Source: an uncultured Succinivibrionaceae bacterium
GTDB lineage: Bacteria > Pseudomonadota > Gammaproteobacteria > Enterobacterales > Succinivibrionaceae
Assembly (NCBI GenBank): GCA_944390105.1
Contig: CALXOV010000060.1
Span: forward strand, 1-64,000
Length of the DNA: 64,000 nucleotides
Reading direction: 5' to 3'
Part shown: positions 18,907 through 28,895 of the stretch, piece by piece
Layout: every line of letters starts with the position of its first letter
Position numbering within the stretch: position 1 is the stretch's first letter
Translations under genes and position numbers: made by a program
Notes under the pieces: generated by a model
What the model was told of the DNA's origin: nothing
Databases searched by the model: none
What the model saw: the letters and a program-made list of their open reading frames with translations, nothing else

Positions 18907-21381
18907 TTAAGAATAGCGCTTAACAAAGGGCGTACGCTTGACCTGTGCGAGTGTTTCTTCAGTGATCACTTCCTGCAAAGGCGGGCTGTTCGGCGCCTTA
19001 TCGTTGCCATGATCGTAGCCTATCTTATAGTCCGTGAATTTTTGATGCTGCCCAATGCAGTAATCGGGCAGGAAGCGATACAGCTTGCCGGCATCCTCAA
19101 GGAATTTTTGATAGATGTCGGCAATCGCGTTGGCAAAACGCAGTCCCTGCTCTTCATCGGCGCTTTGATAGAGTGCGCGCAGCATTAAGATAAAGAAGGT
19201 ATTCATCGAGCCGTCAAGCAGAAAACCGATAAAGCGGTTGAGATGATGCGTGATATCAGCGATGAGCTCGGCATGACTTTCCAAACGCTGCGTAAATTCA
19301 AGACGCGTTGCGCCACGCGTAGCTAAATGCTGGTGCAAACGCTCAATAATGGCGTCAAAGGCATCGGCATCACTGAGCTTGGCAAAATCCTCACGGGTAA
19401 AGGCGATGTTAAAGGTCATGTCGCGCTCAATTGCCCCGAGAAGTGATGCTTTATCAACAGCGGGAAGATTGGCAAATTGCGCTGCGACGTCCTCACTGTG
19501 CACACTTTGCGTATGCTCAAGCTTCGCACCGTCTGAACAATTAAACACACAGGATTCTTTATAAAACTCACAGATAAGTTCCATATTGCGCCGCGCCAGA
19601 CGATACATGCCGTTGCAGTGAATTTCACCGCCGAAATTGCCGGGCACTACTTCAGCAGGCGATATGGGTTTGGCTTCGTAGAACAGTGTCAGTTCAGGAT
19701 GGCCGCTTTCCTGCAACGTGTGAATCTGCTTATTAACCGCCTTAATATAGGCATGAAATTTTTCGATATAGCTTTCGGTGCGTTGTACTTTCTCTTCATC
19801 GGATAGTGCGCGTCCGTCAGCATCGATATTGGACTCCTGCGGCCACGGCATATCTGGGATAGTGGGGTCAAGCTCCTGTAGCATTTGGATTTTGGTGTTT
19901 ACCGTCTGCAATATGCGTTTGAAGGTTTCGCGGTAAATGCCCGACAGCTCGGGATGATAAGCGGCGGTGCCTAATTTACGTCCATTATCAACGCCGAAAA
20001 GATAGACTTGCTTGAAGCCTAAATTTAAAGCCGCGGACAGACCTAAGTTGCCCACGAGAGGATTCATTAAATATACCGGACGCCAGCGATAAGCCTCATC
20101 CCGATTAAATAACATCATCAGCCAGAAGAAAGGTTCATCGGCTTTAGAGAAAATGCAGCAGTGTTTAAACAGCTCCACGGTGGAGGGGTGAATTACATCG
20201 CTGGCAAGAAGCATGACCTTATCTAAATACTTAGGATCCGGCAGATAACGCAGGGTATTGCGCAGCTGCGGAATACGCTCAGTGGCTGCGTAAAAATCAG
20301 CCTGAATGCCGGCGTTGTACAGGGTCTCAATGGCTGTACCGCAGGAGAGGATCAGCGCTTTATCCTGAAAGCGGCGCAAAAACGGCAGGTCATGGGTCAG
20401 CGACGGCCCGTTGGCGACGACGAAAATGGGCACTTCATCCGCACTGCGGCCGGGCAGTTTACCCTCACGCAGCGCCAGGCGCGCCTTATGCTCCAGCACA
20501 TGTACGCCATGGGAAATACCGAACAGATGATCGTCAAAAAAGCCCATAGCGGCGTACGGGCGGCTATAGTCTTTAAGCACCGCCTGGGTCAGTTCATCGA
20601 TTTCCTTACTGCGATAGTGCACGAAATTCCAGAAAAAGCCGGCGATAAAGCGCCCATGTTTTAAATAGAACTTCTCAAGATCTTCGGCAATATGCTCTTT
20701 ATCGGCGCCAATGAGCAGATAGAGCGCGTAATGATTCTCCTTGAGAAATTGCAGCAGCGGCCCCCACTCAAAAGTATGTAGCGCGGCAAAGAACAGATCG
20801 TTATCGGGCTCTATTACTATCAGATTGGCCACTTCAATGCGCGAGTATAAATGCTCAAGCACGTAGCCAAGTCCAAGGCCGAAGATCATGCAACAGGGCA
20901 CCGAGCCTGAGAGCAGCGGGGTATCGGCCTTTAATTGATAGTCCTTTAACACATTAACCGCTTCATTCATGTAGCGGTGATGAATCTGCCCAAAGGGGTC
21001 GTATTCATTGCTGTAGCGTACCTGATAGAAGCTTTGATTCTGCAGCAACAGTTCAATTTGGCGGCGGCATAACGCATTGGGGTCTAGCGCATTGTAGAAA
21101 ATGCGTTTATCCTCGACCCACATTAAATTTGGCGCGCCGCCGGGGGCACAGAAAAACTCCAGACTCTTAGTCGGCCGGTAGTTGCGGAAGGCGGCAGCAA
21201 TTTCTGGCATGAAATCTTCAAAGGCAGCGATATTGCGCGCAAAACGAGCAATTAGCTCATCGGCCATCTGGGCCTGCAGTGCCACTAGTTCATTGATGCT
21301 TTTAAGGTCAGACGGGGTGAGCTGCATCCCTAATTCTTGACTTAAGGTATTCAAGTCAGCGCTGTGCGCGGTTTGCGCCAT
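18907..21381 (-). CDS. Maf-like motility accessory factor (flagellin glycosylation, MptE-like/DUF115 domain)
   Basis: An 824-residue cytosolic protein of the Maf family, thought to transfer nonulosonic acids (pseudaminic or legionaminic acid) to flagellin in polar-flagellated bacteria. It carries the DUF115/MptE-like fold near residues 170-500: a Rossmann-like CMIFGLGLGYVLEHL...IVIEPDNDLF and the signature VANGPSLTHDLPFLRRFQDKALILSCGTAIETLYNAGIQADFY, then LGLSAALNLGFKQVYLFGVDNG. The C-terminal 250 residues are helical. It is followed upstream by fliT-like and fliS genes on the same strand, a typical flagellar context. No sugar-synthesis genes (pse/neu) are in the window. Confidence 0.88.
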   Translation of the reverse strand: MAQTAHSADLNTLSQELGMQLTPSDLKSINELVALQAQMADELIARFARNIAAFEDFMPEIAAAFRNYRPTKSLEFFCAPGGAPNLMWVEDKRIFYNALDPNALCRRQIELLLQNQSFYQVRYSNEYDPFGQIHHRYMNEAVNVLKDYQLKADTPLLSGSVPCCMIFGLGLGYVLEHLYSRIEVANLIVIEPDNDLFFAALHTFEWGPLLQFLKENHYALYLLIGADKEHIAEDLEKFYLKHGRFIAGFFWNFVHYRSKEIDELTQAVLKDYSRPYAAMGFFDDHLFGISHGVHVLEHKARLALREGKLPGRSADEVPIFVVANGPSLTHDLPFLRRFQDKALILSCGTAIETLYNAGIQADFYAATERIPQLRNTLRYLPDPKYLDKVMLLASDVIHPSTVELFKHCCIFSKADEPFFWLMMLFNRDEAYRWRPVYLMNPLVGNLGLSAALNLGFKQVYLFGVDNGRKLGTAAYHPELSGIYRETFKRILQTVNTKIQMLQELDPTIPDMPWPQESNIDADGRALSDEEKVQRTESYIEKFHAYIKAVNKQIHTLQESGHPELTLFYEAKPISPAEVVPGNFGGEIHCNGMYRLARRNMELICEFYKESCVFNCSDGAKLEHTQSVHSEDVAAQFANLPAVDKASLLGAIERDMTFNIAFTREDFAKLSDADAFDAIIERLHQHLATRGATRLEFTQRLESHAELIADITHHLNRFIGFLLDGSMNTFFILMLRALYQSADEEQGLRFANAIADIYQKFLEDAGKLYRFLPDYCIGQHQKFTDYKIGYDHGNDKAPNSPPLQEVITEETLAQVKRTPFVKRYS

Positions 21382-21390
21382 GGTTGCTCC

Positions 21391-21759
21391 TTAGCCGCGG
21401 GTGCGGCGTACCTGCTGATAAGCGCTTTTGCCGGTCTGTCCATGGCGCAGGGCCAAAAGCTCTGCGCGCGTAGCATCGCGCTGCGCCTGCATAGCGGCGA
21501 CAGTTTGTTCGCCGTGCTCCTTAAGGGCGCGGGCAAAATTCTGCAGTTCCTGTTTCTGCCCCACATCATCGGAGGCATGGTAGGTCGCCACCATCAGTTT
21601 AATTAAGCCATCACGCTCTTGATTGAGTTCGTCAGCAGCGGCATAATCCTCAGCCTCCAGAGCATCAGTAATGGCATTTTCCACCGCGGTTAAGCGGTCA
21701 ATTAATTGCTCGGGCGTCAAATTTTCAGCAGGCGCGGCAGCAGATACATTCTCATCCAT
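21391..21759 (-). CDS. fliT: FliT-like flagellar export chaperone
   Basis: A 122-residue, almost entirely helical protein (ENLTPEQLIDRLTAVENAITDALEAEDYAAADELNQERDGLIKLM ... QNFARALKEHGEQTVAAMQAQRDATRAELLALRHGQTGKSAYQ). Length, coiled-coil character and place directly after fliS match FliT, the chaperone of the cap protein FliD; the terminal Q..KSAY pattern is common in FliT-like proteins. Start is ATG 21759 (MDENVS), 18 codons inside a longer frame. Sequence identity within this family is low, so the call leans on context. Nine bases separate it from the Maf-like gene. Confidence 0.7.
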   Translation of the reverse strand: MDENVSAAAPAENLTPEQLIDRLTAVENAITDALEAEDYAAADELNQERDGLIKLMVATYHASDDVGQKQELQNFARALKEHGEQTVAAMQAQRDATRAELLALRHGQTGKSAYQQVRRTRG

Positions 21760-21862
21760 ACGGCATCCTTGATTTTTTTTGTGAAGGCGGCAGCCGACAT
21801 ACTGCCGCAGCATACGCTAATTTTAGCGAAAAATGCCGGAGCTTGACCGGCGCGGATAAGGC

Positions 21863-22330
21863 TTAAATGGTGCCGCGGGCTAAGGATGCGGTATTTTGGA
21901 ACTCGACGCTGTCGGCATCTTGACTGCGGATAGCGGCCGCTTCTTGCTGCGCGGCCAGCGGAATATTGTCCCAAGCCTGCTTAATGGGCAGAAAGATCTG
22001 CAAGGCTTCATCAATCGGTTTTGGATTGATCATGACCGCGGCATCGGCGATGCGCTCTAACATATAATCGTAAATGTCGGAGAAATTTTGCGCAATCGCT
22101 GCATTGCGCTTGAAATCTAGGGTATTTTTTAAATTCTCAATGATGGCGGTGGCTGATGACAGTTTTTTAGCCTTAGTTTCCAGATCGCCGCGCTCAATGG
22201 CGCCTTTGGCCTGAGCCAGACGTTCAAACACCCCCTGATAGAGCATTTTAGTTAGAACATAAGGATCGGCTACGGCAATCTCAGCTGAAACTGAGGTATT
22301 GCGGTAGGCGCGCAGATTACGTCCGTACAT
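21863..22330 (-). CDS. fliS: Flagellar export chaperone FliS
   Basis: A 155-residue FliS: it binds the C-terminal D0 helix of flagellin in the cytosol, preventing polymerisation before export. The N-terminal motif MYGRNLRAYRNTSVSAEIAVADPYVLTKMLYQGVFERLAQAKGAIERGD and the helix bundle NTLDFKRNAAIAQNFSDIYDYMLERI are characteristic. The ATG at 22330 has AAGGAG upstream. It heads a fliS-fliT-maf block; flagellin and fliD genes, normally adjacent, are not in the window. Confidence 0.93.
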   Translation of the reverse strand: MYGRNLRAYRNTSVSAEIAVADPYVLTKMLYQGVFERLAQAKGAIERGDLETKAKKLSSATAIIENLKNTLDFKRNAAIAQNFSDIYDYMLERIADAAVMINPKPIDEALQIFLPIKQAWDNIPLAAQQEAAAIRSQDADSVEFQNTASLARGTI

Positions 22331-22418
22331 GGCATCTCTCCTTAAAAGCGGCAAAATCTGCCGCACTTTTAGTAATGCTTACTCTAAAGCAAGGAGCATG
22401 CCAAATGGCGGAAAGGAG

Positions 22419-22556
22419 CTACTGCTCTAGCTCTTGGCGGAAAAATACCCCGCGCCGATGCAGCTGGCGCTTGCGGATGATTTTAATGAGCTTGCGTCTT
22501 CTCTTGATGCGCCCTAAGGAAATGTTATGGCGAAAACGATGGCGTAAACGCTGCAT
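22419..22556 (-). CDS. Candidate 45-residue arginine-rich small protein
   Basis: An ATG frame of 45 codons lies upstream of fliS on the same strand, with AGGA 9 bases before the start. The product is very basic (MQRLRHRFRHNISLGRIKRRRKLIKIIRKRQ at the N-terminal part; about 16 Arg/Lys) with a hydrophilic tail ending RQELEQ. I know no family for it. A nucleic-acid-binding or ribosome-associated peptide is possible, but the frame could be chance in GC-rich DNA; the opposite strand also has an open frame here. Confidence 0.35.
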   Translation of the reverse strand: MQRLRHRFRHNISLGRIKRRRKLIKIIRKRQLHRRGVFFRQELEQ

Positions 22557-22880
22557 GATGTCGATCCTGTGGTTTGTAAAACTATTGTCTAAAAAGGTCG
22601 GGCGGTGAGCGCACGATGGGGCACTCTATTTTGCCGCAATCCGCCGTTATTGTACTATTTTTTACCTACGGTGCTGTTGTTGCGGCGCGTAGAGATTGAC
22701 CTAGGCGGATGGATTTCATTTAGCTGTTACCTGACTTTATGGCGTTCGGCGGCGTCTTGTGCGCTTGTCAGTGCGCAGTCGGGCGGCTTTTTTCTAGGTT
22801 TATGCATCATTTTGGCTTAAAATATAGTGTTTATCACATTGTTTCTTTCCACCGCATTAGCTTGCAAGGCAGAGTAACTT
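22557..22880. other. Divergent promoter region between the fliS side and purL
   Basis: No gene is supported. It must carry the purL promoter (the AAAATATAGTG segment near 22818 is a plausible -10 area) and possibly a leftward promoter. I do not see a clear PurR operator. Confidence 0.4.
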
Positions 22881-25800
22881 ATGGAAATTTTGCGCGGCTC
22901 TTCAGCTTTATCCGATTATAAGATTGAAAAGTTAAGGGCAGCTTTGGGGCAGGCCGGGGTTTCGGTCAGCTCCATTGCCGCCTGCTATGTTCATTTAATT
23001 GACCTAAAAGCCCCGTTAGATGAGGCAGAACAGCAGGTCTTAAGCAAAATCTTAACTTACGGTCCCACGGGCGTTGAGGTTAAAGAAGAGGGCGCGCTGT
23101 TTTTAGTGATCCCGCGTGTCGGCACGATCTCTCCTTGGGCCTCCAAAGCAACTGACATCGCTAAAAACTGCGGCTTAAGCCAAGTGCACCGCATTGAGCG
23201 CGGTATTGCCTATTATATTCAAAGCGCAAACGGGAGTGCCTTTACCTCTCAGCAGCGGGCAGCTATACAGGCGTTAATTCACGATCGCATGATGCAGACG
23301 GTGCTGTCCTCATTTGATGAGGCTGCAGCGCTGTTTGAGGCACAGGAACCTAAGCCTTTTAAGACGGTGGCGCTGACCTCCGGCGGACGTGCGGCCTTAG
23401 AGCAGGCTAATGTGGATCTTGGCCTCGCGCTCTCCTCCGAGGAAATGGATTATCTGTTAAAGTCCTTTGCGGATTTAGGGCGTGATCCGACAGACATTGA
23501 GCTTTACATGTTCGCGCAGATGAATTCCGAGCACTGCCGTCACAAGGTATTCAATGCCAGCTGGGAAATTGACGGCAAGGCGGAAGAGAACTCACTGTTT
23601 GGCATGGTGCGCAATACCTTTGCTAAGACTCCTGACTATGTACTGTCGGCATACAAAGACAATGCCGCGGTCATGGAAGGTTCTAAAGCCGGGCGTTTTT
23701 ACCCGGACAGAAAGACCTTGGAGTGGAGCTATCACCATGAAGATCTGCCGATTTTAATGAAGGTCGAGACGCACAATCACCCGACAGCTATTTCGCCTTT
23801 CCCGGGGGCGGCCACGGGCTCTGGCGGTGAAATTCGTGATGAAGGTGCCACCGGCGTCGGCTCGAAGCCTAAGGCCGGCATCTGCGGCTTTACCGTGTCC
23901 AATCTGCGCATTCCTGGAGCGATTGAACCGTGGGAACATGATTTTGGCAAGCCCAGCCGTCTGGCCTCGGCCCTGGATATCATGATTGAAGGCCCTCTGG
24001 GGGCGGCGAGCTTTAATAATGAGTTCGGACGTCCCAATCTGTGCGGTTACTTTAGAACCTATGAGGAGGAAGTAACCTCCTTTAACGGCAAGGAAGTGCG
24101 CGGCTATCATAAGCCAATCATGTTAGCCGGCGGCTGGGGCAATATTCGCCGTGAGCACATCATTAAAGATCATATTGAGCCGGGGGCTAAGCTGATTGTG
24201 CTCGGCGGTCCGGCCATGAACATCGGCTTGGGCGGCGGCGCCGCTTCCTCCATGAACTCTGGCGCCTCGAATGAAGATTTAGACTTTGCCTCGGTACAGC
24301 GCGGCAATCCGGAAATGCAGCGGCGCTGTCAGGAAGTGATTGATGCCTGCTGGCAGCTGGGGCCTGACAATCCCATCATGTTCATTCATGACGTGGGCGC
24401 AGGCGGTCTGTCCAATGCCATGCCGGAGCTGGTGGCTGACGGCGGGGTCGGCGGGCGCTTTGAGCTGCGCGCCATCCCCAATGATGAGCCGGGCATGTCC
24501 CCGCTGCAGATTTGGTGCAATGAGTCGCAGGAGCGTTACGTGCTGGCTGTGGCCGCAGATAAATTCTCGGTTTTTGAGAACTTCTGTAAGCGTGAGCGGG
24601 CACAGTATGCGGTGATCGGTGAAGCTACGGCTGAGCGCCGCGTGGTGCTGCATGACAGCCGCTTTGACAATAATCCAATTGACCTGCCGCTTGACGTCCT
24701 TTTAGGTAAGCCGCCGCGTATGCACAAGCAGGTACAACGCCTAGAGCAGCACAGCCCGTGCTTTAATACCTCTGGCATCAGTGTGCAGGATGCCTGCGAG
24801 CGTGTACTGCGTCTGCCTACGGTGGCGGAAAAGACTTTCCTCATCACGATAGGCGATCGCACCGTGACCGGATTAGTAGCCCGCGATCAGATGGTAGGTC
24901 CGTGGCAGGTTCCGGTATCGGATGTTGCAGTGACGGCAGCTTCGTATGACAGCTATTACGGCGAAGCTGCAGCTATGGGCGAGCGTACTCCGGTGGCGCT
25001 GTTAAACCATGCCGCTTCGGTACGCCTTGCTGTAGCTGAGGCGGTGACCAATATCGCTGCTGCCTATATCGGGGACTTAAACCGCGTGAAGCTCTCGGCC
25101 AACTGGATGGCCGCGAATGGACATCCGGGCGAAGATGCCGGACTATACGAAGCCGTACGCACCTTAGGCATGGAGCTGTGCCCGCAGCTGGGCATCACGG
25201 TGCCGGTGGGCAAGGACTCTATGTCGATGAAGACTACCTGGCAGCAAGATGGTCAGAACCGTAGCGTTACGGCGCCGCTGTCACTCATCATTTCGGCCTT
25301 TGCACGCTGTGAAGATATTCGCCGCACTTTAACCCCGCAGCTGCGTACTGATAAGGGCGAAACCTGCCTTATCTACGTCACTTTAGGCGATCGCCGCAAC
25401 CGTTTAGGCGGCTCGGCCTTAGCGCAGGTTTACTCGCAGTTGGGGGCTGAACCGGCTGATTTAGATAATCCGCAGCGCTTAAAGGGTCTGTTTGATGCAG
25501 TGCAGTTCTTAAACCAAAAGGATATGGTGCTCGCTTACCATGACATCTCCGACGGCGGTCTGTTCGTTACGGCCTGCGAAATGGCCTTTGCCGGCCATTG
25601 CGGTGTCACCCTGCGCATGGATGAACTGGGGCAGGATGATTTGGCGGTGCTGTTTGCCGAAGAGCCGGGAGCGTTGCTGCAGGTGCGCGTAGAGGATAAG
25701 GAAAAAGTCCTCAATATTCTGTCAGGTCACGGCCTTGCCAGCTGCTCCTTTGTCGTCGGTGCGCCTAATGATAGCGATCACATCATCTTTACGCGTGAGG

Positions 25801-26777
25801 GTAAAGAGGTGGTTAACGCGCCGCGCAGCCATCTGCGCACCATCTGGGCGAAGACTACCCATGAAATGCAGCGTCTGCGCGACAATCCGCAGTGCGCCGA
25901 TGAAGAGCATATGCTCAAGGGGCAGCCGGATAACGGCTTATTCGTCAAGTTGACCTACGATGTCAATGAAGATGTCGCTGCGCCGTACATTGTCGGTGCC
26001 AGCGCGCCGAAATTGGCGGTGCTACGCGAGCAGGGCGTCAACTCGCAGGGCGAAATGGCCGCAGCCTTCAATCGCGCTGGCTTTAACTGCATTGACGTGC
26101 ACATGTCCGACATCTTAAGCGGGCGCCTTTCTTTAAAGGATTTTAAGGGCTTTGCCGCCTGCGGCGGTTTCTCCTACGGTGACGTCTTAGGTGCCGGTGA
26201 AGGCTGGGCAAAGTCGATTCTCTTCAATGCCCGCGCTCGCGATGAATTTGCCGACTTCTTTGCGCGCAATGACACCTTCGCCTTAGGCGTATGCAACGGC
26301 TGTCAGATGATGTCCACCTTAAAGGACTTAATCCCGGGGGCCGAGCTGTGGCCGCGCTTTGTGACCAATCGCTCCGAGCGCTTTGAGGCGCGCTTGGTTG
26401 AGGTTGAGGTGGTCAAGAGCCCGTCGGTGCTGTTTGACGGCATGGCAGGATCCATGATGCCGATCGCCGTGTCCCATGGCGAAGGCCGTGCTGAGTTTAA
26501 GGACGATAAGCACTTAGCCGATTTCTGTGCTGCCGGTCTTACCGCCGCACGCTATATCGATCATGACGGCAAGGTGACGGAACTGTATCCGTTAAACCCC
26601 AACGGCTCGCCGCAGGGTATTACCGCACTGTGCAACCGCGACGGTCGCTTTACCATCATGATGCCGCATCCTGAGCGCGTCATGCGTGCGGTAGCCAACT
26701 CATGGCATCCCGATGAGTGGCGCGAGGACGGCGCATGGCTGCGCCTATTCCGCAACGCCCGCCGCTTTGTGGGTTAA
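22881..26777 (+). CDS. purL: Phosphoribosylformylglycinamidine synthase PurL (single-chain)
   Basis: Fourth step of purine synthesis: ATP- and glutamine-dependent conversion of FGAR to FGAM. The 1298-residue product is the fused gammaproteobacterial form (1295 in E. coli): N-terminal PurS-like domain, linker, two AIRS-like halves ([50 protein letters not shown]) and a C-terminal class I glutaminase with nucleophile [10 protein letters not shown] and [10 protein letters not shown]. Preceded by AAGGCAGAG. Transcribed alone and closed by a terminator. Confidence 0.98.
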   Translation: MEILRGSSALSDYKIEKLRAALGQAGVSVSSIAACYVHLIDLKAPLDEAEQQVLSKILTYGPTGVEVKEEGALFLVIPRVGTISPWASKATDIAKNCGLSQVHRIERGIAYYIQSANGSAFTSQQRAAIQALIHDRMMQTVLSSFDEAAALFEAQEPKPFKTVALTSGGRAALEQANVDLGLALSSEEMDYLLKSFADLGRDPTDIELYMFAQMNSEHCRHKVFNASWEIDGKAEENSLFGMVRNTFAKTPDYVLSAYKDNAAVMEGSKAGRFYPDRKTLEWSYHHEDLPILMKVETHNHPTAISPFPGAATGSGGEIRDEGATGVGSKPKAGICGFTVSNLRIPGAIEPWEHDFGKPSRLASALDIMIEGPLGAASFNNEFGRPNLCGYFRTYEEEVTSFNGKEVRGYHKPIMLAGGWGNIRREHIIKDHIEPGAKLIVLGGPAMNIGLGGGAASSMNSGASNEDLDFASVQRGNPEMQRRCQEVIDACWQLGPDNPIMFIHDVGAGGLSNAMPELVADGGVGGRFELRAIPNDEPGMSPLQIWCNESQERYVLAVAADKFSVFENFCKRERAQYAVIGEATAERRVVLHDSRFDNNPIDLPLDVLLGKPPRMHKQVQRLEQHSPCFNTSGISVQDACERVLRLPTVAEKTFLITIGDRTVTGLVARDQMVGPWQVPVSDVAVTAASYDSYYGEAAAMGERTPVALLNHAASVRLAVAEAVTNIAAAYIGDLNRVKLSANWMAANGHPGEDAGLYEAVRTLGMELCPQLGITVPVGKDSMSMKTTWQQDGQNRSVTAPLSLIISAFARCEDIRRTLTPQLRTDKGETCLIYVTLGDRRNRLGGSALAQVYSQLGAEPADLDNPQRLKGLFDAVQFLNQKDMVLAYHDISDGGLFVTACEMAFAGHCGVTLRMDELGQDDLAVLFAEEPGALLQVRVEDKEKVLNILSGHGLASCSFVVGAPNDSDHIIFTREGKEVVNAPRSHLRTIWAKTTHEMQRLRDNPQCADEEHMLKGQPDNGLFVKLTYDVNEDVAAPYIVGASAPKLAVLREQGVNSQGEMAAAFNRAGFNCIDVHMSDILSGRLSLKDFKGFAACGGFSYGDVLGAGEGWAKSILFNARARDEFADFFARNDTFALGVCNGCQMMSTLKDLIPGAELWPRFVTNRSERFEARLVEVEVVKSPSVLFDGMAGSMMPIAVSHGEGRAEFKDDKHLADFCAAGLTAARYIDHDGKVTELYPLNPNGSPQGITALCNRDGRFTIMMPHPERVMRAVANSWHPDEWREDGAWLRLFRNARRFVG

Positions 26778-26792
26778 GCGCTAAGCGCACTC

Positions 26793-26823
26793 AAGCCGCC
26801 TTAGCTCTAAGCCAAGGCGGTTT
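26793..26823 (+). terminator. Terminator after purL
   Basis: AAGCCGCCTT and AAGGCGGTTT form a near-perfect 10-bp stem with an 11-base loop, followed by AATTATT. Confidence 0.8.
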
Positions 26824-27009
26824 AATTATTTAAGAGCTCGCCGCTTGCGGACTTAGTCGTGCCGCGCGGCTGAGGATGGAATTCAACGCTTTTCTTACAG
26901 GGATAAAGGCAGCAGCCAAGCTCGATTGGATGGTACCCGCTGCAACAGCTGCGGCTTATCTGACCGTGAGTAGCTGGTGACTGGCTGCGCAATGCCTTTA
27001 CATAAAGTT

Positions 27010-28383
27010 ATGGCAAGACAAACCTGGTCTTCACGGCTTACTTATGTGCTGACGGTAGCCGGTGCTACCATAGGCTTCGGCGCCACCTGGCGCTTTCCTT
27101 ATCTGGTGGGTGAAAATGGCGGCGGCGCTTACGTGCTGGTTTTTGTGTTGGTTATGGCCTTAGCCGGCGTACCCATTATCTTAGTGGAAAATGTGATTGG
27201 TCGGCGTGCGCACAGTGACAGCGTAACCGCTTTTGAAGGTTCAGCCTGCGGCAAGCCGACTCCGCGCTTCTGGAAAATCATCGGTTATAGCGGACTTATC
27301 GGTGCATTCGGTATTCTAGCTTACTACATGGTGCTCGGTGGCTGGGTAATAGCCTATATTGTTAATGTCTTTACTGCCATGCTGGGGCTGCCTGGGCTCG
27401 ATCTTTCCGTTCCCATCGGTAAGGATATTACGGAGGCCTTCTATGCCGAGCATATTGAAGATGCACCGTGGTCAATCACCTTTTATACCTTTATTTTCGT
27501 CATCATTAATTATCTGATTCTGCGCAAGGGTATCATTCAGGGCATTGAGCGCGCGGTGAAGTATTTAATGCCGCTGCTCTTTATCTGCCTCATCATCATG
27601 GTGATCCGCAACCTCACTTTGCCCGGGGCAGGTCAAGGTGTAGCCTTCTATCTGATGCCGGATTTCTCTAAGCTCACTCCGAAACTGTTTTTGGATGTGT
27701 TGGGGCAGGTATTCTTTGCGTTGTCACTGGGCTTTGGCGTGATGATCACCTTATCTTCCCATCTGTCAGCTAAGGAGGATATGGTAAAGACTGCCGTCAT
27801 TACCGGCGTCATCAATACTTTAATTGCCGTTTTAGCCGGCTTTATGATCTTCCCGTCGCTCTTTAGTGCAGGTCTCTCACCTGATTCAGGTCCGTCGCTG
27901 GTGTTTAAGACCCTGCCGATTGCTTTCTCGGAGTTAGGTGGCGGTAATTTCTTTGCCTTAGTGTTCTTTGTGCTCTTGATTGTGGCGGCGCTGACCACTT
28001 CTCTGACCATCTATCAGGTGATTATTTCGGTGCTCTATGAGCGCTTTAAAATCCGTGCCGCCGGTGCTATTAACCTTACGTTGCTGGGCGTTTTTATCCT
28101 CGGTAATCTGCCGTGTGTGTTAAGCTCGGGGCCGCTTAAAGAGGTTACCATTGCCGGGCGCAGCATTTTTGACACCTTTGATTTTGTCAGCGGTAATATC
28201 TTCTTTGTGCTGACGGCCTTAGGCTGCACGCTGTTTGCCGGCTGGGTGCTGAAGGAAGAAGCTTTAAATGAAATCAGCAATCAGCATACGCTTAAAAGCC
28301 GCTTTATTAAGCTGTGGTATCCGTACGTACGCTACGTGATCCCGCTGCTTATTGCCGCGATCTTCATTTACGGCATAGTTTAG
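27010..28383 (+). CDS. Neurotransmitter:sodium symporter (NSS/SNF) family transporter
   Basis: A Na+-coupled importer of the LeuT fold, probably for an amino acid. The 457-residue product has about 11-12 membrane segments. The family signature is at the N-terminus: TWSSRLTYVLTVAGATIGFGATWRFPYLVGENGGGAYVLVF, which includes unwound TM1 with its Na+/substrate backbone. The alignment start (M-x-x-x-W-S-S-R) favours ATG 27010; ATGs at 26992 and (in the longer frame) 26977 are possible. Substrate cannot be assigned. A convergent AGCS Na+/alanine symporter lies 500 bases away. Confidence 0.92.
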   Translation: MARQTWSSRLTYVLTVAGATIGFGATWRFPYLVGENGGGAYVLVFVLVMALAGVPIILVENVIGRRAHSDSVTAFEGSACGKPTPRFWKIIGYSGLIGAFGILAYYMVLGGWVIAYIVNVFTAMLGLPGLDLSVPIGKDITEAFYAEHIEDAPWSITFYTFIFVIINYLILRKGIIQGIERAVKYLMPLLFICLIIMVIRNLTLPGAGQGVAFYLMPDFSKLTPKLFLDVLGQVFFALSLGFGVMITLSSHLSAKEDMVKTAVITGVINTLIAVLAGFMIFPSLFSAGLSPDSGPSLVFKTLPIAFSELGGGNFFALVFFVLLIVAALTTSLTIYQVIISVLYERFKIRAAGAINLTLLGVFILGNLPCVLSSGPLKEVTIAGRSIFDTFDFVSGNIFFVLTALGCTLFAGWVLKEEALNEISNQHTLKSRFIKLWYPYVRYVIPLLIAAIFIYGIV

Positions 28384-28500
28384 TTCATAGGCGGATACAT
28401 CACCGTACGCCAGATGATGCAGCCGATCGGCACGGCTGCGTTATCCCTTTTACCTGCGCTTAACTGCTTTAATCGGTTTAGTCATAACCAAAAGGATTAA

Positions 28501-28653
28501 ATGCACCTTGGCCTATTTCACCTCAGGAAACAGGCGTTTTTGTGGGAAGTTTCCCCGTTGGGGTTTGTGGTCTTGCTTCTTGGCGGCTTTTTGCACCAGC
28601 TCTGTGCTGATTTATTAATCAATGCGGCAGGCGACAGCAGATTTCTATCGTGA
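28501..28653 (+). CDS. Candidate 50-residue small membrane protein
   Basis: A short frame begins at ATG 28501 behind AAAAGGATTAA, a good ribosome site. It encodes MHLGLFHLRKQAFLWEVSPL then a hydrophobic helix (GFVVLLLGGFLHQLCADLLI) and a short hydrophilic end, which would be a single-pass peptide. It lies 118 bases after the NSS transporter on the same strand. Some NSS transporters in other phyla need a small one-helix partner (MetS), but I see no sequence similarity to that. It may be chance. Confidence 0.35.
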   Translation: MHLGLFHLRKQAFLWEVSPLGFVVLLLGGFLHQLCADLLINAAGDSRFLS

Positions 28654-28856
28654 GCGGCACTCATAGCTAAATTAACTCAAGCTAAGCTCTTGGCTAAAGC
28701 AGGCGGGAAAAACTTGTCCAAAAAATTTCTGCCAACCTATTTGACGCTGGTTTTGACGTGTTGATACTGCTGTGAGCTGATAGAACTGACAATGAACTTA
28801 AGCGCAGATGTGCTCTTGCAGCGTCGTCACACGCCAACGTCTTGGCTTTGAAGTAG

Positions 28857-28884
28857 AGTTCTGCCGTCATCAGACGGCAGAACT
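28857..28884 (-). terminator. Perfect 12-bp hairpin after the AGCS gene
   Basis: AGTTCTGCCGTC / GACGGCAGAACT with loop ATCA lies 11 bases past the stop of the minus-strand AGCS gene. It lacks a clear U-tract but is too strong to be chance. Confidence 0.65.
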
Positions 28885-28895
28885 GCAGTAGCAGC

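Larger units (their letters stand above)
28384..28895. other. Interval between convergent transporter genes
   Basis: Apart from the candidate small ORF at 28501-28653 and the hairpin at 28857-28884, I see nothing recognisable. Minus-strand frames here are continuations of noise, not genes. Confidence 0.4.

Noticed and set aside
22375-22608. 77-codon plus-strand frame rich in Trp, Arg and Met
   Set aside because: Lacks a plausible product; the minus-strand 45-residue frame in the same place has a better start and ribosome site.
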